From: Streptomyces iakyrus
GTDB taxonomy: Bacteria; Actinomycetota; Actinomycetes; Streptomycetales; Streptomycetaceae
Assembly (NCBI RefSeq): GCF_000717055.1
Contig: NZ_JNXI01000038.1
Coordinates: 1 to 64,000 of the forward strand
Direction of reading: 5' to 3'
DNA: 64,000 nucleotides
The notes under the pieces are model-generated. The model saw nothing but the letters and a program-made list of their open reading frames with translations. It did no database searches and had not been told where the DNA came from. Below are positions 45,457 to 53,748 of the stretch, piece after piece. How positions within the stretch are numbered: the stretch's first letter is position 1; each line of letters starts with the position of its first letter. Made by a program: the position numbers and the translations under genes.

Positions 45457-46497
45457 GTGGCGTCCAACCGGCCTGCCCCCGCGGCCCCGTTCGCGCCGAA
45501 GCGCGACACCGACACCTTCGGCTACGGCGGTCAGCGCACCGACGAGGGCCCGTTCCAGGAGTGGAACCCCACCGAGGAGTCCATCCGTCCCGTCCGTGGC
45601 CGGCATCGCGTCACCAAGCAGCGCGGCGGAGGCCTCGCCCGCAGTTCCACCGTCCTGGGCGTCGGCGTCATAGCCGCCGTGGGTGCCGGCGGCATGGCCA
45701 GCGCCCAGACCGGCAAGCCCCCGGTGTCCATCTCCGTCCCGGACCTGCCCTCGGTGGGTTCCCTCATCTCGGACGACGACACCCCCGAGGGTTCCGCCAC
45801 CCCGCTCAGCAGCCTCGGCACCGCCACGGCCGCCCCCGAGCAGGGCAAGAGCACCTCCGGCGCCGGCGCAGGTGAAGCACTGCGCGCCCGGATCATGGCC
45901 CAGGTCGAGCACCAGCAGGACCAGATCGAGACCAAGGCCGCCGAGGACGCCGCGGCCGCCGCCCAGAAGGCAGCCGCCGAAGCGGTCGCCAAGGCGGAGA
46001 AGGAAGCCAAGGCCAAGGCCGCCGCGGCCAAGGAGAAGGCGGAGGAGGAGGCCAGGAAGAAGGCCGAGGCCGAGCGCCTCGCCGCCCTGGCCAAGCAGTT
46101 CACGCTGCCGACCTCCTCGTACACCATCACCTCCAGCTTCGGCCAGGCCGGCGCCTACTGGTCCTCCGGCTACCACACGGGCCTGGACTTCGCCGCCCCC
46201 ACGGGCACGCCGATCAAGGCCGTCCACAGCGGCACCATCACCGAGGCCGGCTGGAACGGCTCGTACGGCTACAAGACCGTCCTCACCCTCGATGACGGCA
46301 CCGAGATCTGGTACGCGCACCAGTCCTCCATCGGCGTCAGCGTCGGCCAGAAGGTCAGCACGGGCGAGGTCATCGGCCGTGTCGGCGCCACCGGCAACGT
46401 CACCGGGGCCCACCTTCACCTGGAGGTCCACTCCGGCGGTTCCGCGAGCGGCATCGACCCGATGGCGTGGCTGCGGGGCAAGGGACTGAACCCGTAA
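45457..46497 (+). CDS. Exported M23-family cell-wall endopeptidase
   Basis: 346 residues from GTG 45457. A long basic N-terminal region precedes a hydrophobic segment (VLGVGVIAAVGAGGMASAQ, ~66-84), a Sec-type signal or anchor. A Ser/Thr/Ala linker and a Lys/Ala/Glu-rich coiled coil follow (~145-207). The LytM/M23 domain covers ~215-340 with GYHTGLDFAAPTGTPI (first metal ligands), VGATGNVTGAHLHLEVH and a terminal GIDPMAWL. It cuts peptide cross-links in peptidoglycan during growth or germination. Controlled by the c-di-AMP riboswitch upstream. Confidence 0.92.
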   Translation: MASNRPAPAAPFAPKRDTDTFGYGGQRTDEGPFQEWNPTEESIRPVRGRHRVTKQRGGGLARSSTVLGVGVIAAVGAGGMASAQTGKPPVSISVPDLPSVGSLISDDDTPEGSATPLSSLGTATAAPEQGKSTSGAGAGEALRARIMAQVEHQQDQIETKAAEDAAAAAQKAAAEAVAKAEKEAKAKAAAAKEKAEEEARKKAEAERLAALAKQFTLPTSSYTITSSFGQAGAYWSSGYHTGLDFAAPTGTPIKAVHSGTITEAGWNGSYGYKTVLTLDDGTEIWYAHQSSIGVSVGQKVSTGEVIGRVGATGNVTGAHLHLEVHSGGSASGIDPMAWLRGKGLNP

Positions 46498-46519
46498 GCC
46501 GTACCCACCCGTTGAAGCA

Positions 46520-46561
46520 CCGGCGGCCCTGACGACGACCCCCCGACGTCAGGGCTGCCGG
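46520..46561 (+). terminator. Terminator of the M23 peptidase gene
   Basis: A 15-bp stem CCGGCGGCCCTGACG / CGTCAGGGCTGCCGG (one G.U), followed by ATTTTCC. Confidence 0.8.
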
Positions 46562-46625
46562 ATTTTCCGGCATGCACGGCCGAGTGGGGGAATGGGCGGC
46601 TCCGGTACCGGCGTTGACGTGAAGC

Positions 46626-47570
46626 ATGACTTCTCTGCGCAAGCTCGGCCCTTCCGACCTCGAGGTCTTCCCGCTCGCCCTCGGCGGCAACGTCTTCGGC
46701 TGGACCGCCGACGAGGACCAGTCGTTCGCCGTCCTCGACGCCTACACCGCCGCCGGCGGCAACTTCGTCGACACCGCCGACTCCTACTCGGCCTGGGTCG
46801 AGGGCAACCGGGGCGGTGAGTCCGAGACCGTGCTCGGCAAGTGGCTGAAGGCCCGCGGCAACCGGGCGGACGTCGTCGTCGCCACGAAGGTCAGCCAGCA
46901 CCCCGAGTTCCGCGGCCTGTCCGCCGCCACCATCAAGGCCGCCGCCGATGCCTCCCTGCGGCGCCTCGGCACCGACTACATCGACCTGTACTACACGCAC
47001 TTCGACCAGCCCGACGTGCCCGTCGAGGAGATCATCGGCGCGCTCGACACCCTCAGGAAGGCCGGGAAGGTGCGGCACATCGCCGCCTCCAACATCTCCG
47101 CCGAGCGGCTGCGGGCGTCCCTGGAGTTCTCCGACCGCGAGGGGCTCGCCCGGTACGTGGCCCTCCAGCCCCACTACAACCTGGTCTCCCGCGACACCTA
47201 CGAGGGCGAGCTCCAGGATCTCGCCGAGCGGGCCGGCCTGGCCGCCGTACCGTACTTCGCGCTCGCGTCCGGCTTCCTCACGGGCAAGTACCGGCCCGGC
47301 ACGACGGTCGACAGCGCACGAGCGGGGAGCGCGGCCAAGCACCTGGAGACCGACCGGGGGCAGCGGGTGCTCGCCGCCCTCGACGAGATCGCCGCGGCGC
47401 ACGACGTGCCCGTGGCCACGGTGGCTCTGGCCTGGCTCGCCGCGCAGCCGACCGTGGTGGCGCCGATCGCCTCCGCGCGGACTGTGGAGCAGCTGCCCGC
47501 GCTGACCGGTGTCGGCGGGCTGACGCTCTCGGAGGATGAGATCGGACGGCTCACCGAGGCTTCGGCCTGA
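46626..47570 (+). CDS. Aldo/keto reductase
   Basis: 314 residues. (beta/alpha)8 AKR: GGNFVDTADSYSAW (catalytic Asp and Tyr), VVVATKVSQ (Lys), LYYTHFDQPDVPVEE (His) and the NADPH-binding tail VVAPIASARTVEQL. The substrate is unknown; it is closest in feel to general-stress AKR11-like enzymes. Single gene with its own promoter region after the M23 terminator. Confidence 0.9.
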   Translation: MTSLRKLGPSDLEVFPLALGGNVFGWTADEDQSFAVLDAYTAAGGNFVDTADSYSAWVEGNRGGESETVLGKWLKARGNRADVVVATKVSQHPEFRGLSAATIKAAADASLRRLGTDYIDLYYTHFDQPDVPVEEIIGALDTLRKAGKVRHIAASNISAERLRASLEFSDREGLARYVALQPHYNLVSRDTYEGELQDLAERAGLAAVPYFALASGFLTGKYRPGTTVDSARAGSAAKHLETDRGQRVLAALDEIAAAHDVPVATVALAWLAAQPTVVAPIASARTVEQLPALTGVGGLTLSEDEIGRLTEASA

Positions 47571-47572
47571 CT

Positions 47573-47640
47573 CGGCCGGGGTCGGGCTGGCTCGGGCTGG
47601 CTCGTCCTGGCTCGGCCTGGCTTGGTCTCACGCGGCCTGA
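47573..47640. repeat. Degenerate short tandem repeat at a convergent gene end
   Basis: Five to six loose copies of an 8-10-nt unit built around GGCTCGG/GGCTGGCTC lie between the aldo/keto reductase and the PrsW-like gene. Confidence 0.5.
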
Positions 47641-47655
47641 GTCGGACGAGAGGTC

Positions 47656-49002
47656 TCAGGAGCGGTACGGGTTGTACGCGGGGTACGGCGTCGGCTGCGG
47701 GCCGTACCCGTACACCCCGTACACCGGCCACGGCGGGGCCGTCACCGGGACCGGAGGGGCGGTGATCCGCGCCGCGTGGTCCAGCGCGGGGCGGGCCACG
47801 TCCCGGCGCCGCCAGAGCTCGCCGAGCAGTTCCCCCTCCCGTACGGCGAAGTCGGGCCCGGCACGGCCCCGCCGGGCCCGGTGCCGCAGGAACGCCAGGG
47901 ACGTCGCGTACGCCTCGTAGCGCGCCACCTCCCGCGCCGCCGGCTTGCCCACGTGACGGCGGGCGTACTGGCGGGCGATCTGCCGGGCCCGCATCGAGCC
48001 CAGCGCGTACGGCTCGGCCGGGGTCAGCCAGCCGGCCACGGCGTAGGCGGGCAGCTCCGCCCGTACGGTCTGCAGCTCCCGCTGCCGGGTCCAGATCACC
48101 AGCCACGTCAGCAGTCCGAAGATGGGCACCATGAACGCCGCGTACACGGCGAAGAACCCGTACTCGCCGAAGGCCGAGGAGCCGTTCCACATCGCGTGCA
48201 TGCCCATCGCGAGCAGCAGCCCGCCGAGCGGGAAGACGACGCGGCGCAGGGGCCGGCGGTCCGCCGAGAGCGCGGCGATGCCGAAGCCGATGCCCGACAG
48301 GACCGTGAACAGCGGGTGCGCGAACGGCGACATGACGATGCGCACGAAGAAGGTCGCCGCCGTGACGGAGGCGATGCCGGTGCCGCCGGTGAGCTGGTCG
48401 GTGCCGAAGGCCGTGCCCAGGTAAAGGATGTTCTCCGTGAAGGCGAAGCCGGTCGCCGTCACGCCGGCTATGACGACCCCGTCGAGGATCCCGGTGAAGT
48501 CCCGGCGGCGGAAGAGGAAGACCAGGAGGACGGCCGCCGCCTTGGCCGACTCCTCGACCACCGGGGCTATCACCGTCGCGCCGAGGGTGTCCGCGCTGGA
48601 CGGGTCCGCCGTCGCCGTCGCTATCCATCTCGTCGCGAAGCTGTTGGCGACGATCGCTATCAGCGCCGCCGCGCAGGCGCCCCAGGCGAAGCAGAACAGC
48701 AGGTTCCGCCAGGGACCGGGCTCCACCCGGTCCAGCCAGCGGAAGGCGGCTATCAGCAGGGGCACCGGCAGCACGGCCAGCCCCAGCCCCACCAGGAAGC
48801 CCTCCGTGCCGGTCTCCTCGCGGACCAGGGCGAGGATGACCAGGCCGGATATCGCGAGGAGCGTGCTCAGTGCGCCGTAGCGCACCCAGGCGCGCTCCCA
48901 CCAGTGGGCGTGCCGCAGGGAGCCGGCCGTGCCCGGGCCGGCGAGGGGTGCGCCGTCGGCGGGACCGCTGGGATACGACGGATGTGGGGGGCTGGTGGCC
49001 AC
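47656..49002 (-). CDS. PrsW-family intramembrane metalloprotease
   Basis: 448 residues from GTG 49002. About eight hydrophobic segments lie between ~35 and ~295. They carry the PrsW signature elements VVEESAKAAAV (first Glu pair), GFAFTENILYLG, and a His-containing MGMHAMWNG. A ~150-residue cytoplasmic tail ends in a Pro/Tyr-rich segment. PrsW proteases cut anti-sigma factors in envelope stress signalling; the target here is not known. It is cotranscribed with trmB, 56 nt upstream. Confidence 0.9.
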   Translation of the reverse strand: MATSPPHPSYPSGPADGAPLAGPGTAGSLRHAHWWERAWVRYGALSTLLAISGLVILALVREETGTEGFLVGLGLAVLPVPLLIAAFRWLDRVEPGPWRNLLFCFAWGACAAALIAIVANSFATRWIATATADPSSADTLGATVIAPVVEESAKAAAVLLVFLFRRRDFTGILDGVVIAGVTATGFAFTENILYLGTAFGTDQLTGGTGIASVTAATFFVRIVMSPFAHPLFTVLSGIGFGIAALSADRRPLRRVVFPLGGLLLAMGMHAMWNGSSAFGEYGFFAVYAAFMVPIFGLLTWLVIWTRQRELQTVRAELPAYAVAGWLTPAEPYALGSMRARQIARQYARRHVGKPAAREVARYEAYATSLAFLRHRARRGRAGPDFAVREGELLGELWRRRDVARPALDHAARITAPPVPVTAPPWPVYGVYGYGPQPTPYPAYNPYRS

Positions 49003-49058
49003 GGCATTGACCCTAACGACGGATGGGCGCTGTCCGCAGGCGGAAGTGCCAGGGGTGG

Positions 49059-49910
49059 TCAGGCGCCGGCGGGGGGCTGGTCCACGTGCTGTACGCGACG
49101 GAAGAGGAGGTCGTTCACGACATGTCCCTTGTCCAGTCCCTGGCCCTCGAAACGGGTCAGCGGACGGAAGTCGGGACGCGGCGCGAAACCGCCGTCCGCC
49201 TGCGTGTTCTCGAAGTCGGGGTGGGCCGTGAGGACGTCGAGCATCTGCTCGGCGTACGGCTCCCAGTCGGTGGCGCAGTGGACGAACGCGCCCGGCCCGA
49301 GACGGGTGGCGGCCAGGGTGAGGAAGTCGGGCTGGATGATCCTGCGCTTGTGGTGCCGCTTCTTCGGCCAGGGGTCGGGGAAGTAGACGCGCAGACCGCT
49401 GAGGGAGTCCGGGGCGAGCATCTCGCGCAGGAGGATGATCGCGTCGCCGTTGCCGACCCGGATGTTGGACAGGCCGTTGCGGTCGGCGAGGTTGAGCAGA
49501 TTGCCCTGGCCGGGGGTGTGAACGTCGACGGCGAGGATGTTCGTGGCGGGGTCGGCGGCGGCCATCTGGGCGGTGGCCTCGCCCATGCCGAAGCCGATCT
49601 CCAGGACGACGGGGTTGTCGTTGCCGAACAGCTCGGGCAGGTCGAGGGTGCGGCTGCCGTCGATGTCGAGGCCCCACTTGGGCCACAGCCGCTGCAGGGC
49701 ATCCGCCTGACCTGCGGTGACCCGGCTGCGCCGCGGCTGGAAACTCCGGATCCGCCGCTCGAAGTGCGATCCGGCGGGGTCGGCCTTGGGCCCGTCGGGA
49801 AAGCGCGGCTCTCCCTTGGCCCGGGTACCCCGGACGGAGACACCCGGGGTGTGCGGGTGCGGGTGTGGGTGCGGGGCCGGGGTTTCGGGGGTGTTCGCGG
49901 AGTCAGACAC
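49059..49910 (-). CDS. trmB: tRNA (guanine-N7-)-methyltransferase
   Basis: 283 residues. A His/Pro-rich, probably disordered N-terminus (HPHPHPHT) could bind metal. The TrmB core follows: VVLEIGFGMGEATAQ (SAM motif), LAVDVHTPGQGNLL, VYFPDPWPKKRHHKRR (family signature) and TDWEPYAEQML. It makes m7G46 in the variable loop of tRNAs. GTG start. Upstream of the prsW-like gene. Confidence 0.93.
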   Translation of the reverse strand: MSDSANTPETPAPHPHPHPHTPGVSVRGTRAKGEPRFPDGPKADPAGSHFERRIRSFQPRRSRVTAGQADALQRLWPKWGLDIDGSRTLDLPELFGNDNPVVLEIGFGMGEATAQMAAADPATNILAVDVHTPGQGNLLNLADRNGLSNIRVGNGDAIILLREMLAPDSLSGLRVYFPDPWPKKRHHKRRIIQPDFLTLAATRLGPGAFVHCATDWEPYAEQMLDVLTAHPDFENTQADGGFAPRPDFRPLTRFEGQGLDKGHVVNDLLFRRVQHVDQPPAGA

Positions 49911-49955
49911 AGTGCTACTGATTTTACGGTTGCGGTGCTTCGCCTGACGCCGGGT

Positions 49956-50062
49956 GTGGGTCGGGGCCGCGCCGGGGGGTGTCCGTCCTCGGAACGGCGC
50001 GATGGGGTGTCATACCGGCTGACTGGCGTTGACGCGCCAACCGCTACGGGCGGACACCCCCC
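49956..50062. repeat. Dispersed repeat, copy A, bounded by 12-bp inverted repeats
   Basis: GGGGGGTGTCCG (49974-49985) and its exact complement CGGACACCCCCC (50051-50062) bound an 89-bp element. The 50 nt at 49956-50005 are identical to 55909-55958. The next 41 nt align without gaps to 55959-55999 at 30 of 41 positions. A MITE- or REP-like unit in the trmB/lhgO intergenic region. Confidence 0.7.
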
Positions 50063-50148
50063 GACACGTCCCCTGCTCGCCGTACGCGGGTGCGGGTCCG
50101 CGCCGCCTGCGGGCATGCGTGCCGCCTGGGGCGGCACGGGTAGGCGAT

Positions 50149-50190
50149 GGGGGTCCCCCCTGCTCGAGCGAAGCCGAGAGCTTGGGGGAG
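50149..50190. repeat. Dispersed Streptomyces-type hairpin repeat
   Basis: GGGGGTCCCCCC, then TGCTCGAGCGAAGCCGAGAG, then CTTGGGGGAG. The CCCCC and GGGGG arms pair around an inner CTCG..CGAG stem. From memory, close variants are scattered in intergenic DNA of many Streptomyces. A related copy is at 22793. With copy A (49956) it fills the ~345-nt gap between trmB and lhgO, where no gene is seen. Confidence 0.65.
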
Positions 50191-50255
50191 GCACCCCGCT
50201 CCGCCGGGTTGCGGACCCACCCGGCCTCAGCGGCAATGCCCGGCACCTGTGAGTC

Positions 50256-51452
50256 TCACAGCGCGCTCAATGCCCTGCGCGCCACCTCCCGGCCGATCGG
50301 CAAGGACGCCGTGGCCGCAGGGGACGGTGCGTTGAGGACATGGACGGTTCTGGCGCCCTCGCGGATCAGGAAGTCGTCGACCAGGGTTCCGTCGCGGAGA
50401 ACCGCCTGTGCGCGCACGCCCGCGGCCGTCCGTACGAGGTCGCCCTCGGACACCCCGGGCAGCAGCCTGCCCACCGCCTCCGTGAAGGCCCGCTTGGACA
50501 GGGAGCGCCGCAGCTCGCCGGCCCCGTACCGCCAGTGCCGGCGGGCTATCTGCCAGGAGCCGGGCCAGGCCAGGGTCGAGCCCAGCTCGCGCGGGCGGAC
50601 CGTGCCCCACCCGTAGCCCTCGCGGGCCAGCGCCGGCACCGCGTTGGGTCCGACATGGACGCCCCCGTCGATACCCCGCGTGAGATGCACCCCGAGGAAC
50701 GGGAACGCCGGGTCGGGCACCGGGTAGACCAGGCCGCGTACCAGCTCGGGCCGGGCCAGCTCGTAGTACTCACCCCGGAACGGCACGATCCGCATGTCCG
50801 GGTCGTCCCCGGTGAGCCGGGCGATCTCGTCGCACTGGAGACCGGCGCAGTTCACCAGGACCCGCCCGCGTACGACGTCCCCCGAGGCCGTGAGCACGGC
50901 GACCCCCCGCTCCGGGCGCCGGTCGACCCGCACGACCCGGGTGCCGTAGCGGATCTCCGCGCCCGAGCCGTGGGCCAGCTGGCGGGCGACCGCGACGAAG
51001 TCGCAGATGCCCGTCGTGCCGACGTGTATCGCGGCGAGGCCCCGCACCTCCGGCTCGTACTCCGCGATCTGGGACGCGCCCAGCTCCCGCACCGGGATCC
51101 CGTTCTCCCGGCCGCGCTGTACGAGGGCGTGCAGGCGGGGCAGCTCCGCGCGGTCGGTGGCGACGATCAGCTTGCCGGTGACGGCGTGCGGGATGCCGTA
51201 CTCGGCGCAGAACTTGACCATCTCCGCCGCGCCCCGCACCGCGTACCGCGCCTTGAGGGAGCCGGGGCGGTAGTAGATGCCGCTGTGGATGACGCCGCTG
51301 TTGCGGCCGGTCTGGTGGCGGGCCGGGCCGGGTTCCTTCTCCAGGACGGTGACACGTGTGCCCGGTGCGGCGCGTGTGATCGCGTACGCGGTCGACAACC
51401 CGACGATTCCGCCGCCGATCACCAGCACGTCACAGTCGTATGTGCTCCGCAC
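50256..51452 (-). CDS. lhgO: L-2-hydroxyglutarate oxidase-like FAD-dependent oxidoreductase
   Basis: 398 residues from GTG 51452, preferred because GGGAGG lies 8-9 nt upstream. FAD-binding VLVIGGGIVGLSTAYAI at the N-terminus, ARHQTGRNSGVIHSGIYY (LhgO-type FAD contact), substrate-side FRGEYYEL and VGPNAVPAL, and the C-terminal FAD motif LNAPSPAATASLPIG. It oxidises L-2-hydroxyglutarate to 2-oxoglutarate, repairing a metabolic side product. Single gene. Confidence 0.88.
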   Translation of the reverse strand: MRSTYDCDVLVIGGGIVGLSTAYAITRAAPGTRVTVLEKEPGPARHQTGRNSGVIHSGIYYRPGSLKARYAVRGAAEMVKFCAEYGIPHAVTGKLIVATDRAELPRLHALVQRGRENGIPVRELGASQIAEYEPEVRGLAAIHVGTTGICDFVAVARQLAHGSGAEIRYGTRVVRVDRRPERGVAVLTASGDVVRGRVLVNCAGLQCDEIARLTGDDPDMRIVPFRGEYYELARPELVRGLVYPVPDPAFPFLGVHLTRGIDGGVHVGPNAVPALAREGYGWGTVRPRELGSTLAWPGSWQIARRHWRYGAGELRRSLSKRAFTEAVGRLLPGVSEGDLVRTAAGVRAQAVLRDGTLVDDFLIREGARTVHVLNAPSPAATASLPIGREVARRALSAL

Positions 51453-51533
51453 GCGCACCACCTCCCGCCTCGATACTGCACTGCGCCACTGACAATGCCT
51501 TCAAACGCGGGACGGGCGGCACACCTGCTCTTT

Positions 51534-52958
51534 CTACGCCGGGGCCATCAGCAGCGGCCGTGCACGCTCACGAAGCTCCACCACCCGGGGCTCGTCGCCG
51601 TACGGCTCCAGCCGGTGCAGGAGGTCCTTCACGTACTCGGTGGTACGGGCCGAGGAGATCCGCCCGGCGACCTCCACCGCCCGCACCCCCTGCTCGCACG
51701 CCGCGTCCAGATTGCCCGACTCCAGTTCGGCGACCGCCGAGACGACCAGGCGCAGGCCGTGCGAGCGGACGAACTCCTCCGTCGGCTTCGACAGGGCCTG
51801 CTCGGTGAAGCGGCGGACCTGCCGGGGTGCCTTGAGGTCGCGGTAGCACTCGGCCGCGTCGGCCGCGAAACGGTCGTAGGAGTAGAAGCCGAGCCAGCTC
51901 GGGTCGTTGTCGCCGGGGCGGGCGCGCTCCAGCCAGCTCTCGGCCGCCTTGAGGGCGCCGCCGGCCGCGGGGGCGTCGTTGGCGCGGGCGTGCGCGCGGG
52001 CCTCCACGAGGCGGAAGAAGCTCATGGTGCGGGCCGTGGCCAGGCCGCGGTTGCGTTCGAGGGCGGCCTGGGCGAGGTCCACGCCCTCGTCGCCGAAGCC
52101 GCGGTAGGTGGCCTGGAGGGACATGGTGGCCAGCACGTAGCCCCCGAGGGGGACGTCCGCCGCGGCCCGGGCCAGGCGCAGGGCCTGGATGTAGTAGCGC
52201 TGGGCCGCTTCCTGCTGGCCCGTGTCGAAGGCCATCCAGCCGGCGAGCCGGGTGAGTTCGGCGGAGGCGCCGAAGAGGGCCCGGCCGACCTCGTCGGAGT
52301 ACGAGCCGAGCAGCAGCGGGGCGGCCTCCACCCTTAAGCACTCGGGGACCATGGACGAACGCCAGTCGCCGCCGCCGTACTTGGAGTCCCAGCGCCGCGC
52401 GTCCTCGGCGGCCTCCCGCAGCTTCTGCACATCACTGTGGCCGACTTTGAGCGGTGCGCCGGAGCCCTCGCCGGGGCCCACGTCACGCGCGACCGAACTG
52501 TCGGCCGGGGTTATCAGCCATCGTGAGGCGGGCGTTGCGTATGCGCTCACTGCGAACGATCCGGCGAGCGACTGCCAGATGCCGCCGGAACCGGCCCGGC
52601 GGCCTGCGAGGTCGAGGCGGTAGAGGTCGGTCGCGGACCGCACCGCCTGACCGACGTCGCGCGGGAAGGCGAGGCCGACTTCGGGGGCGGGGTCCGCGTC
52701 CGCCAGGCCGATCTCGTGGAGCGGCACCGGGCGGCCGAGCTTCTGGCCGATGGCGGCGGCGATGAGGTGCGGAGCAGCACCTTGCGGCACCATGCCCTTC
52801 GACACCCAGCGCGCCACCGACGTCTTGTCATAGCGAAGTGTCAGTCCTCGCTGGGCGCCAAGGTCGTTGACGCGTCGCGCGAGGCCTGCGTTGCTGATTC
52901 CCGCGAGGGCGAGAACGGCGCCGAGTTTTTCGTTCGGCCCGCGTTGCTCCCTGGACAT
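51534..52958 (-). CDS. Sporulation-associated regulator (NsdA-like; HTH plus TPR)
   Basis: 474 residues from ATG 52958. The N-terminal ~90 residues are helical and HTH-like ([22 protein letters not shown]...[34 protein letters not shown]). The rest is alpha-helical with TPR-like pairs ([41 protein letters not shown] and following). It matches the Streptomyces sporulation-associated protein family, paralogous to NsdA, a negative regulator of differentiation and antibiotic production. No effector or enzymatic motif is seen. Confidence 0.85.
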   Translation of the reverse strand: MSREQRGPNEKLGAVLALAGISNAGLARRVNDLGAQRGLTLRYDKTSVARWVSKGMVPQGAAPHLIAAAIGQKLGRPVPLHEIGLADADPAPEVGLAFPRDVGQAVRSATDLYRLDLAGRRAGSGGIWQSLAGSFAVSAYATPASRWLITPADSSVARDVGPGEGSGAPLKVGHSDVQKLREAAEDARRWDSKYGGGDWRSSMVPECLRVEAAPLLLGSYSDEVGRALFGASAELTRLAGWMAFDTGQQEAAQRYYIQALRLARAAADVPLGGYVLATMSLQATYRGFGDEGVDLAQAALERNRGLATARTMSFFRLVEARAHARANDAPAAGGALKAAESWLERARPGDNDPSWLGFYSYDRFAADAAECYRDLKAPRQVRRFTEQALSKPTEEFVRSHGLRLVVSAVAELESGNLDAACEQGVRAVEVAGRISSARTTEYVKDLLHRLEPYGDEPRVVELRERARPLLMAPA

Positions 52959-53748
52959 GCGCCACCCCTCGACACAGACGGCTGCCGCGCTGGCATAACC
53001 ATGCGGCATTCGTAAACCCAGCGTAGTTCGCCGCATCCCAAGCGTTAAGGGGCATTGTTCCGGTTGGCGGGATTGTGGTCCGTACTGAAGTGCGGTTCAG
53101 ATACGGGCTGTTGCGACGTGCTCCCACTGTGTGGCCGTGCGCCTGTCCGTGCGCTCTTCTCCGGCCATCGCGGGAGCGGTTCCATGGTCATTGCGTGGGT
53201 CGGCCCGCTGTACTGGATCCAGTGGGCTGGGGGACACCGCCGCCTTCATCCCCGCGGGCGGCGGAACGGTCCGGGAGGCGTGCTCCGTCTCCCGGACTGC
53301 GCGACCGGGTGGCAGAGCGCGCAGCCTGTACGGAGCGTGTTCGAGGCTGCCCGCGCGATATCGATTTGGCTGAAAAGCGACCCCCTCGGCCGTGGGGTAT
53401 CAAGCCTCCTACCACGGCAGTTGAGGGCGCGCCGGGCGTGATTGGGGCGCGTTCCGGGGGCGCATTCGCGTCGCAGTCGTACCGGGGACATGTCGCCGGT
53501 ACGCCTTGATTCTTGGCCGCCCCTTTGTTTTCCGCGCTCCTGGCCGCCGTCGATTCCGACTGCCGTTCGTGCCCGACTCGTCATGAACGTGCGGGTGTTC
53601 GGGGTCCCGAAAGGGGTTGGGCGGCTCCGCCGGGGCGCATTCGGCGGAGCGCAAGCGGCGTCGGCACCCTCTGGAACGCTTCCTTCATGGCAGCATGGTG
53701 AACCGGTTCGTACGGTGCACTGGTTGTCCACAGCCTGTGGAGGCGGCG
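52959..53748. other. 790-nt region without a supported gene
   Basis: Several open frames overlap here on both strands, but none has codon bias, a Shine-Dalgarno or a recognisable fold. It holds the promoter of the sporulation-associated gene and the leader of the 53749 gene. At 53724-53732 there is a perfect TTGTCCACA (DnaA-box consensus for Streptomyces), part of the dyad TCCACA-GCC-TGTGGA. Confidence 0.4.

Noticed and set aside
47776..49386. Plus-strand open frame opposite the PrsW-like and trmB genes
   Set aside because: Antisense shadow across two recognised genes; no motif.
53075..53731. Overlapping open frames on both strands upstream of the AsnB-like gene
   Set aside because: No family resemblance, no start context, and third-position composition not clearly coding; reported as a region without a supported gene.
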